From Pseudomonas sp. DG56-2 (GTDB lineage: Bacteria > Pseudomonadota > Gammaproteobacteria > Pseudomonadales > Pseudomonadaceae), in NCBI RefSeq assembly GCF_004803755.1, contig NZ_CP032311.1, positions 3,116,501-3,180,500 on the forward strand: a stretch of 64,000 bases of DNA, read 5' to 3'. A model generated the notes under the pieces. That model searched no databases and was not told where the DNA came from. It saw only the letters and a program-made list of their open reading frames with translations. Position numbers and translations under genes: made by a program. Position 1 is the first letter of the stretch. Each line of letters begins with the position of its first letter. Below are positions 26,042-34,057 of the stretch, piece after piece.

Positions 26042-27725
26042 GATTGATCTCCTCCAGGGTGGTCCGGCCATCGCGCACCAGTTCCAGTGCCGAGCTGCGC
26101 AAAAGGCGCAGGCCGCGTTGACATGCCAGGGTCCTGATCTGTGCCAGGGGCCGGCGCTCTACAATCATTTGCCGCAATTCGTCGTCCAGGTGCAGCAACT
26201 CGGCAATCGCCGTGCGCCCGCGATAACCGCTGCCCCGGCACTGGCCGCAACCGCTGCTGTGAACAAAGTGGTAATGCCCCACCTGCCCTGCCTCCAGGCC
26301 GGAAAGGCTGAGTTCTTCGTCGCTTGGCTGGTATGGGCTAGCGCAATGCGGGCAGGCCAGGCGGATTAAACGCTGGGCGAGCACGGCATTGAGCGCGGAA
26401 ACGAAGCTGTAGGGGTCGACCTGCATCTGGCTGAAACGGCCGATCACATCGAATACGTTGTTGGCGTGGATGGTGGTGAACACCAGGTGGCCGGTCAGGG
26501 CCGACTGCACGGCGATCTGCGCAGTGTCCGGATCGCGGATCTCGCCGACCATGATCTTGTCCGGGTCGTGACGCAGGATCGACCGCAGGCCACGGGCAAA
26601 GGTCAGGCCTTTTTTCTCGTTGACCGGAATCTGCAACACCCCCGGCAGCTGATACTCGACCGGATCTTCGATGGTGATGATCTTGTCCACGCCGTGGTTG
26701 ATCTCGCTGATCATGGCGTAGAGAGTGGTGGTTTTACCGCTGCCGGTGGGGCCGGTAACCAGGATCATCCCGTAAGGCTCATTGGCCAACCGGCGCAGGC
26801 TGCGCAAGGTCTGGTCTTCAAAACCCAGGGCCTGCAGTTGGACACCACTGACGCGATCTGCCAGGTCCTGTTTATCGAGCACCCGCAGTACCGCATCCTC
26901 TCCAAAGATGCTGGGCATGATCGACACCCGAAAATCGATCTGCCGGGCGCTGATGCCGATCTTGAAGCGGCCATCCTGAGGCACGCGTTTCTCGCCAATG
27001 TCCAGCTCGGCCATGACCTTGATCCGCGAAATGACCTGTTCAGCGAACTCGCTGCCGCTGACTTTGCTGATACTGTTGAGCACACCGTCGATGCGGTACT
27101 TGATCACCAGGCCGTTGCCGGTCACCCCCAGGTGAATGTCGCTGGCATGCATCTTCAATGCGTCGTAGAGGGTGGAGTTGACCAGCTTGACCACCCGGCT
27201 CTGGTCCTCGCTGATACTGGCCAGGGACAGGCTCTGCACGGTATCGAGTTCGTTGACCGCTTCGCTGTCGTTGTCGAGCGAATCGACGGCATGGAAGCTT
27301 TCTTCGTGACGGGCGAGAAAACCGGCGAGGTCAGCAGCCTCGACCAGGTACAGCGGTGCGCCTTGCAGACACTCGTCGATCCAGGCCAGGCGAGCGCTGT
27401 CGAACGGATCGGCGAACACGCCCAGCGCCTGGCCGTCATGCTCCAGAAAAAGAAACTCGCGCTTCAGGCATTGGGCCAGACTGACCCGATCAAACAGCGG
27501 TGTGGCGGTGAACAGCGTCTGGCCGTCGAGGACCGGGTAATGCAAGGTGGCGCCCAGACGGGCGACGAAATCGGCGGGATTCAGGCCGCTGAGGCGCTGA
27601 AGGGTATCGAGCAGGCGCTCAGCATTCTGTTCGGCAGTTGCACGGGCCTGGACGAGCAACTCACGACCGAGGGGTGCGGGGGCACCTTCCTGGGTAGCGA
27701 CAACAGCGAGCGACACGGTGTCCAT
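26022..27725 (-). CDS. GspE/MshE-type secretion ATPase
   Basis: A 567-residue type II secretion/type IV pilus assembly ATPase. Residues 1-160 resemble an N1E/MshEN domain. Walker A is GPTGSGKTTTLYAMI near residue 322, followed by an Asp box (TIEDPVEYQ), Walker B (IMVGEIRD) and a His box (TGHLVFTTIHAN). A C-terminal zinc-binding set of four Cys (CPHC ... CGQC) is present. It energises pseudopilus assembly with XcmS. The de Vrind study of xcm-type loci noted an XcpR homologue without the usual XcpP/Y/Z, in line with what is seen here. Confidence 0.93.
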   Translation of the reverse strand: MDTVSLAVVATQEGAPAPLGRELLVQARATAEQNAERLLDTLQRLSGLNPADFVARLGATLHYPVLDGQTLFTATPLFDRVSLAQCLKREFLFLEHDGQALGVFADPFDSARLAWIDECLQGAPLYLVEAADLAGFLARHEESFHAVDSLDNDSEAVNELDTVQSLSLASISEDQSRVVKLVNSTLYDALKMHASDIHLGVTGNGLVIKYRIDGVLNSISKVSGSEFAEQVISRIKVMAELDIGEKRVPQDGRFKIGISARQIDFRVSIMPSIFGEDAVLRVLDKQDLADRVSGVQLQALGFEDQTLRSLRRLANEPYGMILVTGPTGSGKTTTLYAMISEINHGVDKIITIEDPVEYQLPGVLQIPVNEKKGLTFARGLRSILRHDPDKIMVGEIRDPDTAQIAVQSALTGHLVFTTIHANNVFDVIGRFSQMQVDPYSFVSALNAVLAQRLIRLACPHCASPYQPSDEELSLSGLEAGQVGHYHFVHSSGCGQCRGSGYRGRTAIAELLHLDDELRQMIVERRPLAQIRTLACQRGLRLLRSSALELVRDGRTTLEEINRVTFIA

Positions 27726-27778
27726 GACTTGCTCTCCAGCGCGGAGCGCGGCAAGCCATGTTCAGGTCTGCTCGCGCG

Positions 27779-28309
27779 TTACTCCCCGGTGAGCAGTTGG
27801 TCGTCGTCTGGTTTGGGCTTTCGTTCGCCACGTCGGCGATCTGCCAAAACCCAACTACCGTCGAACAACTGCAGGGGGAAACTTTCACTCCTGCTCTGGC
27901 GTCGCTCGACGAACCCTGTGTCCGTGCTCCCCTCGCTCCCGGCTTCGCGCTTGATGCCCATCAGGTCGTTGACTGCACGGGCCAATTCCGCCAGCGGAAA
28001 AGGCTTGAACAGGATGTGGCTGACTCCCAGCTGGCTGGCTCGCTCGCGAACCTCGAGGGTCGGATGGCCAGTGATCAGCACGAAATGACAGTTCCTGCTC
28101 TTGCGCACAGTCTCCAGTACCTGAAACCCCTCCATATCGGGCAAGCGGAAATCGATCACTATCACGTCGGGCTGGGTGCGTTCAGCTTCGCCGATGGCAC
28201 TGGCCCCGTCGTGGGCAACATGGACGTTCAGGCCTTGCGCATCCAGGTAAGCCTGGATATTGCCCGCGAGGGTCTGTTCGTCATCGACTACCAATACTGT
28301 GTTAACCAA
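27779..28309 (-). CDS. Receiver-domain response regulator heading the xcm operon
   Basis: A 176-residue protein with one REC domain at residues 1-120 (acidic pocket VVDDEQ, phospho-site in VIDFRLPDMEG, TG and K in LFKPF) and no DNA-binding or enzymatic output. The C-terminal 55 residues are polar. The start is a TTG at 28309, six bases after a perfect AAGGAG. Its REC start (AGNIQAYLDAQG) closely resembles that of the NtrC-type regulator at 44338-45765 (AENIQTYLERKG). I infer that it takes phosphate from the same MnxS kinases, perhaps acting on the secretion machine or as a phosphate sink. Confidence 0.85.
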   Translation of the reverse strand: MVNTVLVVDDEQTLAGNIQAYLDAQGLNVHVAHDGASAIGEAERTQPDVIVIDFRLPDMEGFQVLETVRKSRNCHFVLITGHPTLEVRERASQLGVSHILFKPFPLAELARAVNDLMGIKREAGSEGSTDTGFVERRQSRSESFPLQLFDGSWVLADRRRGERKPKPDDDQLLTGE

Positions 28310-28377
28310 GGTCGACTCCTTGAAACATCACAGGCCCGGTCAACCGGTCTGCCGAAGTGCGCCCTTGCATAGGCTTA

Positions 28378-28393
28378 CGCATGCTTCGTGCCA
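28378..28393 (-). promoter_or_regulatory. Sigma-54 (-24/-12) promoter of the xcm-csm operon
   Basis: Minus-strand TGGCACG-AAGC-ATGC fits the TGGCAYR-N4-TTGC consensus with the invariant GG-N10-GC spacing. It lies about 70 bp before the TTG start of the receiver gene. Confidence 0.8.
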
Positions 28394-28467
28394 GACCGCA
28401 GACAGCGCTTTCGAATGTGCTATGTCGTTGATTCTTTAAGAGTAGACGCAAACGGGCCATAGCCCCT

Positions 28468-28526
28468 CCCCCAATCCCGGGGACCAGCTGGCGTTTTGCC
28501 CCTACTGATATCCCCAACATTGGGGG
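28468..28526. promoter_or_regulatory. Two CCCC-N6-GGGG palindromes, probable MnxR enhancer sites
   Basis: CCCCAATCCCGGGG (28469-28482) and CCCCAACATTGGGG (28512-28525) lie about 80 and 125 bp upstream of the -24/-12 promoter, 44 bp apart (about four helical turns). The same motif recurs before mnxG, mcoA, xcmT1 and the 53015 operon. The second is also a possible hairpin after the chaperone gene, but it has no T-run. Confidence 0.7.
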
Positions 28527-28538
28527 TCAGATGAGTCG

Positions 28539-29183
28539 TCAGTCAAGTCGCTGCACCTGCCCGGCGTCACGTAGACGCTGTAGCAAGGCCTGGCGCGCCT
28601 GCGCCTGTTGCTGTTCGACGAGTAGACGTTTTGCCAAAACCAATCCCTGCTCAGGTACGACTGATGGGTCGGCACTTTGGTTCTGCACTGGCGGCAAAGA
28701 ACTTGCGTTGGCCTGGTAGAAGGCGCGGACTTGCGCTGCATCCGGCTCCGGAACCTGCGAAGCCTGCATGAAAACCTGTTGTGCAGCCAACTCGTGGCGG
28801 GTGTAGGCGGCGAAACTTTCAGCATCGAAACCAGCGTCGGCCAGACGCTGATCAAAGTTCTTGGCGGCGCCCAAGGCCAAGCGTAACTGGTCAATCTGCG
28901 CATCGACCTCAGTGTCGCTGACGCTGACGCCCTGGCGCTGCGCTTCCTGCCAGAGCAGCTCCTTGTCGATGAGGTCGGTCAGGGCCTGGTCACGCAAGCG
29001 TTTGTAGACACCCGGGTTGCGGATACTGGTTACCGCCCTGCCCTGGGCCTGCAGGTAGTCGGCGAAATAGCGCTCCAGCCGCAACTGGCTGATGATCACA
29101 CCGTTGACCGTGGCTGCCGGTAGCTCTTGCTGAGCGTGCAGTTGCGTTGCCACCAGGCACAACAACAGAGCGAACAGTTTCAT
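28539..29183 (-). CDS. SurA-N-domain periplasmic chaperone lacking the isomerase domain
   Basis: A 214-residue exported protein (signal peptide about 17 residues) that resembles the N-terminal chaperone part of SurA/PpiD. It has ATVNGVIISQLRLERY, then helices with LRDQALTDLIDKELLWQEAQRQGV and a C-terminal helix. No parvulin domain is present. It is the last gene of the mnxG operon and overlaps its neighbour by 4 bp (ATGA). It probably helps fold or hold the large oxidase in the periplasm before export; that role is inferred. Confidence 0.75.
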   Translation of the reverse strand: MKLFALLLCLVATQLHAQQELPAATVNGVIISQLRLERYFADYLQAQGRAVTSIRNPGVYKRLRDQALTDLIDKELLWQEAQRQGVSVSDTEVDAQIDQLRLALGAAKNFDQRLADAGFDAESFAAYTRHELAAQQVFMQASQVPEPDAAQVRAFYQANASSLPPVQNQSADPSVVPEQGLVLAKRLLVEQQQAQARQALLQRLRDAGQVQRLD

Positions 29184-30724
29184 GGCGCAGTCTCCTCAAC
29201 GACAGGACGATAGGCCGCCACCGGATAGAATACCGGGCCGGGCATTTCCAGGGTCACGACATGGGCGCCGGCCAGCCCTTGTCGGCGCCCGGGTCCGAAG
29301 CTCAATGGCGGGGTAAGGCCGGTCTGTACATCGTGCAGGTCTTCCAGCGCCTGGATGAACTTCTCCCGGCTGACATCGCGCCCAGCGCGCTTGAGGGCGT
29401 CGCCCAGCAGTTGTACCGAACACCAGGTGCTGACCTGCAAAACACCCTGATAGCCATCCAAGCCCTGGCGTGAGCGCATTTCACTCATTGCTCGACGTCC
29501 GGTGGCCGTCCAGTCCCCGGGTACGAACGGATAGGCGAGAAACACCCGCCTCGACCAGGCGTCAGGTACTTGCGGCAATTGGCTGGACACCTGACTGGAA
29601 ATAGCAAACAGATACGGCGTGCGCCCGACCTGCTGCAGTTGTGCGGTGAGGCGAGCGAAGTCCTGGGCCTTGCCGAGAAAGAAGATCGCCTGCCCTTCGG
29701 GGGCTTGTTCGGTCAGCTGCTGGGCCTCCACCTCGCTCCAGCCACGTTGCAGCAGTTGTTGCCCCAAGTGCTCGGCCAAGTTCGCCTGCTCGGCGTCGGC
29801 GTAGACTATCCGCGTGCCGGCCTGTCGTAGCGCCAGATTGGCCTGGGCGTAGTCGGCCAGGCTCAATAATTGGTCATCGAGCCCTGGCAAGGGATCGAAC
29901 ATTTGGGCGCTGGCACTCAGGGTTGGCGCGGCACCGATCAAAGGTACTCGCGCCAGCTCCAGACGCGCCGCCAATACGGGTTCCAGTGCAGGAGCCAGCG
30001 GCGCAATCAGGGCGAATACCTGCTCCTTTTCGAGCAATGTGCTCAGCGCCTGTTCGGCACTGGCCAGGCTAGGCCCAGGGTCGACGGTGATCAGTTGCAA
30101 CTGCCGGCCATGAATGCCGCCTTGCTGGTTGAGTTGGGCAATACGATCTTTGAGCACCGCCGCCACCACTCGCGCGGACGCAGCGTTCGCGCCCTCGCCG
30201 GGCAACAAAGTACCCAGGCGCAGCGTGCGTTCCTCCACACCTGGGTCACGGTCATCGGCCAGACGTTTGAGGTAGGCATTCAAATTGCGCTGGTCAGTCA
30301 TGCTCAGGATGAAGCGTGGCATGGCCGGGTCCAGGCGATTACCGGCGGGGTCGCGACCCTCTTGAATGGCCCGCGCCAGACTGGCCTCGGTATACGCCGG
30401 ATAATCGCGGCCGTTGACTGTGCGCCGGCCCTGGCCGAGTGCCAAACGCTGCCAACTCAGCGTAGGCGGACGCACCCCGCCCTCTGCGCGGCCCAACCCA
30501 TCGGCACCATGGCAACTGCCACACGGCACGACACTGGCGGGCACCAGCATATCGGCCGCCCCCACTCGCGCTGAAACCTGCGCGTCGCTGCTCGACAGCC
30601 CTTCCCGGTACAAACGTTTGCCTGCCAGCTCCGCCGCGGTCAAGTCCAGGGCCTGAGCGGCGTGACTGACACCAAGGATCAGCACCAGGGTCAAGGTGCG
30701 CAGCACGCTGGTCATGATGCTCAA
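29180..30724 (-). CDS. Cytochrome c / ABC-type periplasmic binding protein fusion
   Basis: A 514-residue exported protein with two modules. After a signal peptide, residues 30-155 form a class I cytochrome c domain with the heme motif CGSCH near residue 69 and a likely axial Met in PAMPRF. Residues 165-500 form a type I periplasmic-binding (Leu/Ile/Val-like) fold (LRLGTLLPGEG, LITVDPGPSLASAEQ, PYLFAISSQV). The fusion is unusual. In this operon it could pass electrons from the oxidase or sense a ligand. It overlaps both neighbours by 4 bp. Confidence 0.82.
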   Translation of the reverse strand: MSIMTSVLRTLTLVLILGVSHAAQALDLTAAELAGKRLYREGLSSSDAQVSARVGAADMLVPASVVPCGSCHGADGLGRAEGGVRPPTLSWQRLALGQGRRTVNGRDYPAYTEASLARAIQEGRDPAGNRLDPAMPRFILSMTDQRNLNAYLKRLADDRDPGVEERTLRLGTLLPGEGANAASARVVAAVLKDRIAQLNQQGGIHGRQLQLITVDPGPSLASAEQALSTLLEKEQVFALIAPLAPALEPVLAARLELARVPLIGAAPTLSASAQMFDPLPGLDDQLLSLADYAQANLALRQAGTRIVYADAEQANLAEHLGQQLLQRGWSEVEAQQLTEQAPEGQAIFFLGKAQDFARLTAQLQQVGRTPYLFAISSQVSSQLPQVPDAWSRRVFLAYPFVPGDWTATGRRAMSEMRSRQGLDGYQGVLQVSTWCSVQLLGDALKRAGRDVSREKFIQALEDLHDVQTGLTPPLSFGPGRRQGLAGAHVVTLEMPGPVFYPVAAYRPVVEETAP

Positions 30725-31395
30725 CGCCCGGCCAGCGGTTGCGACAGCAATTGCAGGCGCTGGGCAATCGCCATGGCCGGCGCATCGGGGCGAATTTTGC
30801 TCCAGCGCTTGTTGGCCACGTCACCTGCAATCAACTGGGTGGAATGCTGTTCCGGGCTGGGGATCAGGTGGCCGAGGCGCATCAGCACCAGGTCCATTTG
30901 CGCCTTGTCACCGGTGAGGAACAGCCAGTTGGGACCATCGACACCCTGCTTCTCGGCGAATGCCTTGAGCACCTGCGGGGTGTCGTTGGTGGGGTCGCTG
31001 CTCAAAGAGATGAACGTGACCTTACTGGCAGCGTCCTCGCCCATCGCCTCGCGCACCTCGCGCAATTTGCGGGTGATCAGCGGACAGGCATCGTTGCAAT
31101 GGGTAAAGATAACATTGAGCAGCACCACCCGATCCTTCAGCACATCACTGTAGAAGCGCAGGCTGCGACCGTTCTGGTCCTGTACCAGGCTGTCGGTGAA
31201 ATACGCCTGGGCATCGTGGGTGCCAGCCGTTGGCGTTACCGCGTTGGTGCTGGGGGTCGGCGTGGGCTCGGGGCTGGCTTGCGGCGCGTGCCCCTCGTGG
31301 GCAAAGGCCACCGAGCTCAAGATCCACAAGCACACCGCCAGGGCTACCCAATCGACCCCGCGCATGGTGGTTTTACCGGCGCTGGCAGTGCTCAT
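30721..31395 (-). CDS. SCO1/SenC-family copper chaperone (second SCO of the mnxG operon)
   Basis: A 224-residue thioredoxin-fold protein anchored by an N-terminal TM. A Pro/Thr-rich linker precedes the SCO domain with VIFTHCNDACPLI (copper-binding CxxxC) and FISLSSDPTNDTP. The downstream His expected in SCO proteins is probably the one in PEQHSTQLI. It should deliver copper to, or keep reduced the cysteines of, the multicopper oxidase. ATG 31395 overlaps the first SCO gene as ATGA. Confidence 0.85.
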   Translation of the reverse strand: MSTASAGKTTMRGVDWVALAVCLWILSSVAFAHEGHAPQASPEPTPTPSTNAVTPTAGTHDAQAYFTDSLVQDQNGRSLRFYSDVLKDRVVLLNVIFTHCNDACPLITRKLREVREAMGEDAASKVTFISLSSDPTNDTPQVLKAFAEKQGVDGPNWLFLTGDKAQMDLVLMRLGHLIPSPEQHSTQLIAGDVANKRWSKIRPDAPAMAIAQRLQLLSQPLAGR

Positions 31396-32057
31396 GGTTG
31401 CACCTCCTGGGCGATGGCAGTGTGTTTGGCATGTATACGCCGAGCGCTGAGACGATCCACTTCGTTGACCAGCAGCGCAGGGTCGGTGAAGCCATAGAAC
31501 CGAGTCCATTTGCCGGTGCGACCGTCACCGACCAGGATCAACGGCGGATGCTCGGCAAGGTTGGCACTGAAGCTGCCCAATCCCTTGAGCGTCTCGTTGA
31601 CGGCATAGGGCGAGCCCGTCAGCCAGCTCCACCCTGGCCCAACCTGAAAGGTCTTGGCGTAGTCTTGCAAGCGTTTGGAGTCGTCGCGCTGGGGGTCGAC
31701 ACTGATCGACACCAACTGCACTTCTTCACCCACCCTGCCGCCCAATTGCTTTTGCACCTTGCCCATGATCGACGACACCACCGGGCACACCGTGGTGCAA
31801 CTGGTGTAGATAAAGCCCATGACCACCAGGCGGTCGGCAACCAGGTCCTTCTCCAGACGCACCGGCATGCCGTTCTGGTCGAGCAACTGCACATCGGCAA
31901 AACGTACCGAGGTTTTTTCCTGGTGGGCCTCGGGTGCGGTATGGCCACTGTGATCATTGGCGCCGCCATGGTCGACGCCTCCATGAGCCTGGGCTAAACC
32001 ACAGCTGGCGGCCAACAGGCAAAGGCTGAACAGTCTGCAGCAATCAAGCATTTTCAT
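31392..32057 (-). CDS. SCO1/SenC-family copper chaperone (first SCO of the mnxG operon)
   Basis: A 221-residue exported SCO protein with a His-rich mature N-terminus (HGGVDHGGANDHSGHT), the CTTVCP copper motif in FIYTSCTTVCPVV and VSISVDPQRD. The extra histidines near the N-terminus may form a second metal site. It overlaps both neighbours by 4 bp. Three SCO-type domains occur in this regulon, which fits the high copper demand of two large multicopper oxidases. Confidence 0.87.
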   Translation of the reverse strand: MKMLDCCRLFSLCLLAASCGLAQAHGGVDHGGANDHSGHTAPEAHQEKTSVRFADVQLLDQNGMPVRLEKDLVADRLVVMGFIYTSCTTVCPVVSSIMGKVQKQLGGRVGEEVQLVSISVDPQRDDSKRLQDYAKTFQVGPGWSWLTGSPYAVNETLKGLGSFSANLAEHPPLILVGDGRTGKWTRFYGFTDPALLVNEVDRLSARRIHAKHTAIAQEVQP

Positions 32058-34039
32058 CGCACACTCCTTGAATCCGAGTCGGACGCTTGTTGAGCCGCGG
32101 CAGGCAGCACCCGCAGGCTGGTGTAGTTTTTCTCGGCAAAGGCACTGCCCAGGGAGGGCGCCTGTACGTGCAAGTACCAGGCCCCGGCTTCGGCCAGTTC
32201 CAGAGGTGCCTCATAGACCCCATCGCCGACCTCATGCACGTGGCTGTCGCGGGCCATGGAAGAAGGCGCCAGGAAGTAGCGCACGCTCAGATCCTTGATG
32301 CCATTGCGCGGGGTGCCGTTGCCTTCGACGATACGAAAGCGCGCAGTGAACGGGCTGCCCTGCACCACCGCCACAGGGTCGAGCATGAACTCGATCTGCG
32401 GGGTCTGGCGGTGCGGCGCGGTGGATGAAGCCGCCACCTCGGTACTGAAGCAGTGGATGATCTGCGGCTGGTTGAGCAGGAACGCCACATCGAAGGTGCC
32501 AGCAGCAGGCAACTTGACGGTGGAGCTGTACACCCCAGGGGCAACCTCACGCAGGCTGCGGTCGATTACCAGGGCTGCGCGGGCGCTATGACCGCGATTG
32601 GCGTAGCCGGACATCGGCGCGTTCATGCCCTCGGCGTAGAAGTAGGTGGTGTTGTCCACCGGGTTGACCACGAACACCGAGTTCTCGTCGCGCGCCGTAG
32701 TCAGGCCCTGGGCCAGTGGCAAATCACCGGCCTGGCGTGGCGCAGCAGTGCCAGCCTCGAAGCCCTGGATGATCGGCTGACGGCCCTCACCGAGGCTGCT
32801 CAGGTTGATCATGGTGACCTTTGGCGAGGCCAGGCCACGGATGTACGCATAGGCCTTGGTGAAGTTCAGTTGGTATGGTTCTGCCGATACCGGCAAGCGG
32901 TGAATCAGTTGGTCGGTACTGGCGTCGATCACCAGTGCCTCGCTCTCCAGCGTATTGAGAACGATGCCGAAGCGCCCGTCACTGCTGAAGCGCATCGGGC
33001 CCAGGCCCTGCTTGCCCTCGATGCGGTGGCGCAGTTGATGACTACGGGCATCGATCACGCTGATGCTGCCGTCGCGGCCATCAGCGACATAGACTGCCTG
33101 GGACAGTGCCGAATACGCCACCGACAGCGGATGCGAGCCAACCTTGAGGGTTTTCACCAAGCGCATTTCGCTGGCATCGATCACGCTCAGGGTGCCGCTG
33201 TCGCGATTGCTGACAAAGGCGTAGCGTGAATCGGCGCTGAACGCGATTTCGTGATGGCCAGCGCCGGTGGCAAAGAACTTCATGTTCTTGCGACTCGGCA
33301 CATCGATCACGGTGACACCGCTGTCTTGCGGGTCGCTGGCGTTGTTGCCGACCCAGAGCAGGCGCTGGTCCGGCTGCAGCGCAACCCGCAAGGGCTGCTT
33401 GCCCGCATCGATATTACCCACGCGCTTGAAGGTCTCGGTGTCGATCAAGGCGATTTCGTCGCGCTCGGGGATAGACACAAACACCTGTTTGTCGTTGCTG
33501 CTGGCCGCCCAGTCCATGGGGATACCAGGCAACTCGATACGTGCCAGCGTGCTGGTGACCCCGCCAACGGAAACCGACGGGTCAATGACGGTCAGGCTTG
33601 CATCCTTGTTGAGCATCAGCAGGAAGTAGCTGTTGAGATCCAGCAAGGGTCGAGCGCCGATACTGCTTTTGAGAAACAACGCCACCCTGGCCTTGCAGCT
33701 CTTGCTGCGATCCTTGGCGGCATCGCCGGTCAGCGCCGGGTCGAGCCAGGCGCCGGGCGACACGCCCGACAATGGCTGGCCGCTGTTCTGGTCGGTGATT
33801 TTGAAGCGCACATTGGCAAAGCCGCCTTCGATGAGCTTCCCGCCCTTGTCCAATGGCCGTGCCTCGAACTCGACGGTGACACCGTCGCGACTCAGACGGT
33901 GCAGCGCCTGAGGATCCGGGACGTTCTCGGCCAACTCGCTACGCGGGTCGCACCACAGGCTTTCATAGCTGATCCCCAGGCCTATCAGGGTCAAACCTGC
34001 CATCAGCCCCAGGTACAACGGTCGATTTTTCTTGTTCAT
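32054..34039 (-). CDS. YVTN-type beta-propeller protein with C-terminal Ig-like domains
   Basis: A 661-residue protein with an N-terminal membrane anchor or signal (residues 8-25). Its middle has several 40-residue propeller blades with the VSNRDSGTLSVIDAS and VADGRDGSISVIDAR type repeat. The last 200 residues look like beta-sandwich domains (GVYSSTVKLPAAGTFDVAFL, GVYEAPLELAEAGAWYLHV). It lies 18 bp after mnxG and overlaps the first SCO gene, so it is an mnxG partner. It may scaffold the oxidase or take part in electron transfer, but no catalytic residues are apparent. Confidence 0.78.
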   Translation of the reverse strand: MNKKNRPLYLGLMAGLTLIGLGISYESLWCDPRSELAENVPDPQALHRLSRDGVTVEFEARPLDKGGKLIEGGFANVRFKITDQNSGQPLSGVSPGAWLDPALTGDAAKDRSKSCKARVALFLKSSIGARPLLDLNSYFLLMLNKDASLTVIDPSVSVGGVTSTLARIELPGIPMDWAASSNDKQVFVSIPERDEIALIDTETFKRVGNIDAGKQPLRVALQPDQRLLWVGNNASDPQDSGVTVIDVPSRKNMKFFATGAGHHEIAFSADSRYAFVSNRDSGTLSVIDASEMRLVKTLKVGSHPLSVAYSALSQAVYVADGRDGSISVIDARSHQLRHRIEGKQGLGPMRFSSDGRFGIVLNTLESEALVIDASTDQLIHRLPVSAEPYQLNFTKAYAYIRGLASPKVTMINLSSLGEGRQPIIQGFEAGTAAPRQAGDLPLAQGLTTARDENSVFVVNPVDNTTYFYAEGMNAPMSGYANRGHSARAALVIDRSLREVAPGVYSSTVKLPAAGTFDVAFLLNQPQIIHCFSTEVAASSTAPHRQTPQIEFMLDPVAVVQGSPFTARFRIVEGNGTPRNGIKDLSVRYFLAPSSMARDSHVHEVGDGVYEAPLELAEAGAWYLHVQAPSLGSAFAEKNYTSLRVLPAAAQQASDSDSRSVR

Positions 34040-34057
34040 GACCTCTCCCCCTTCCCT

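Noticed and set aside
28512..28526. Terminator after the SurA-like gene
   Set aside because: The hairpin is short, lacks a T-run, and the same palindrome recurs upstream of other sigma-54 promoters, so an activator site fits better.
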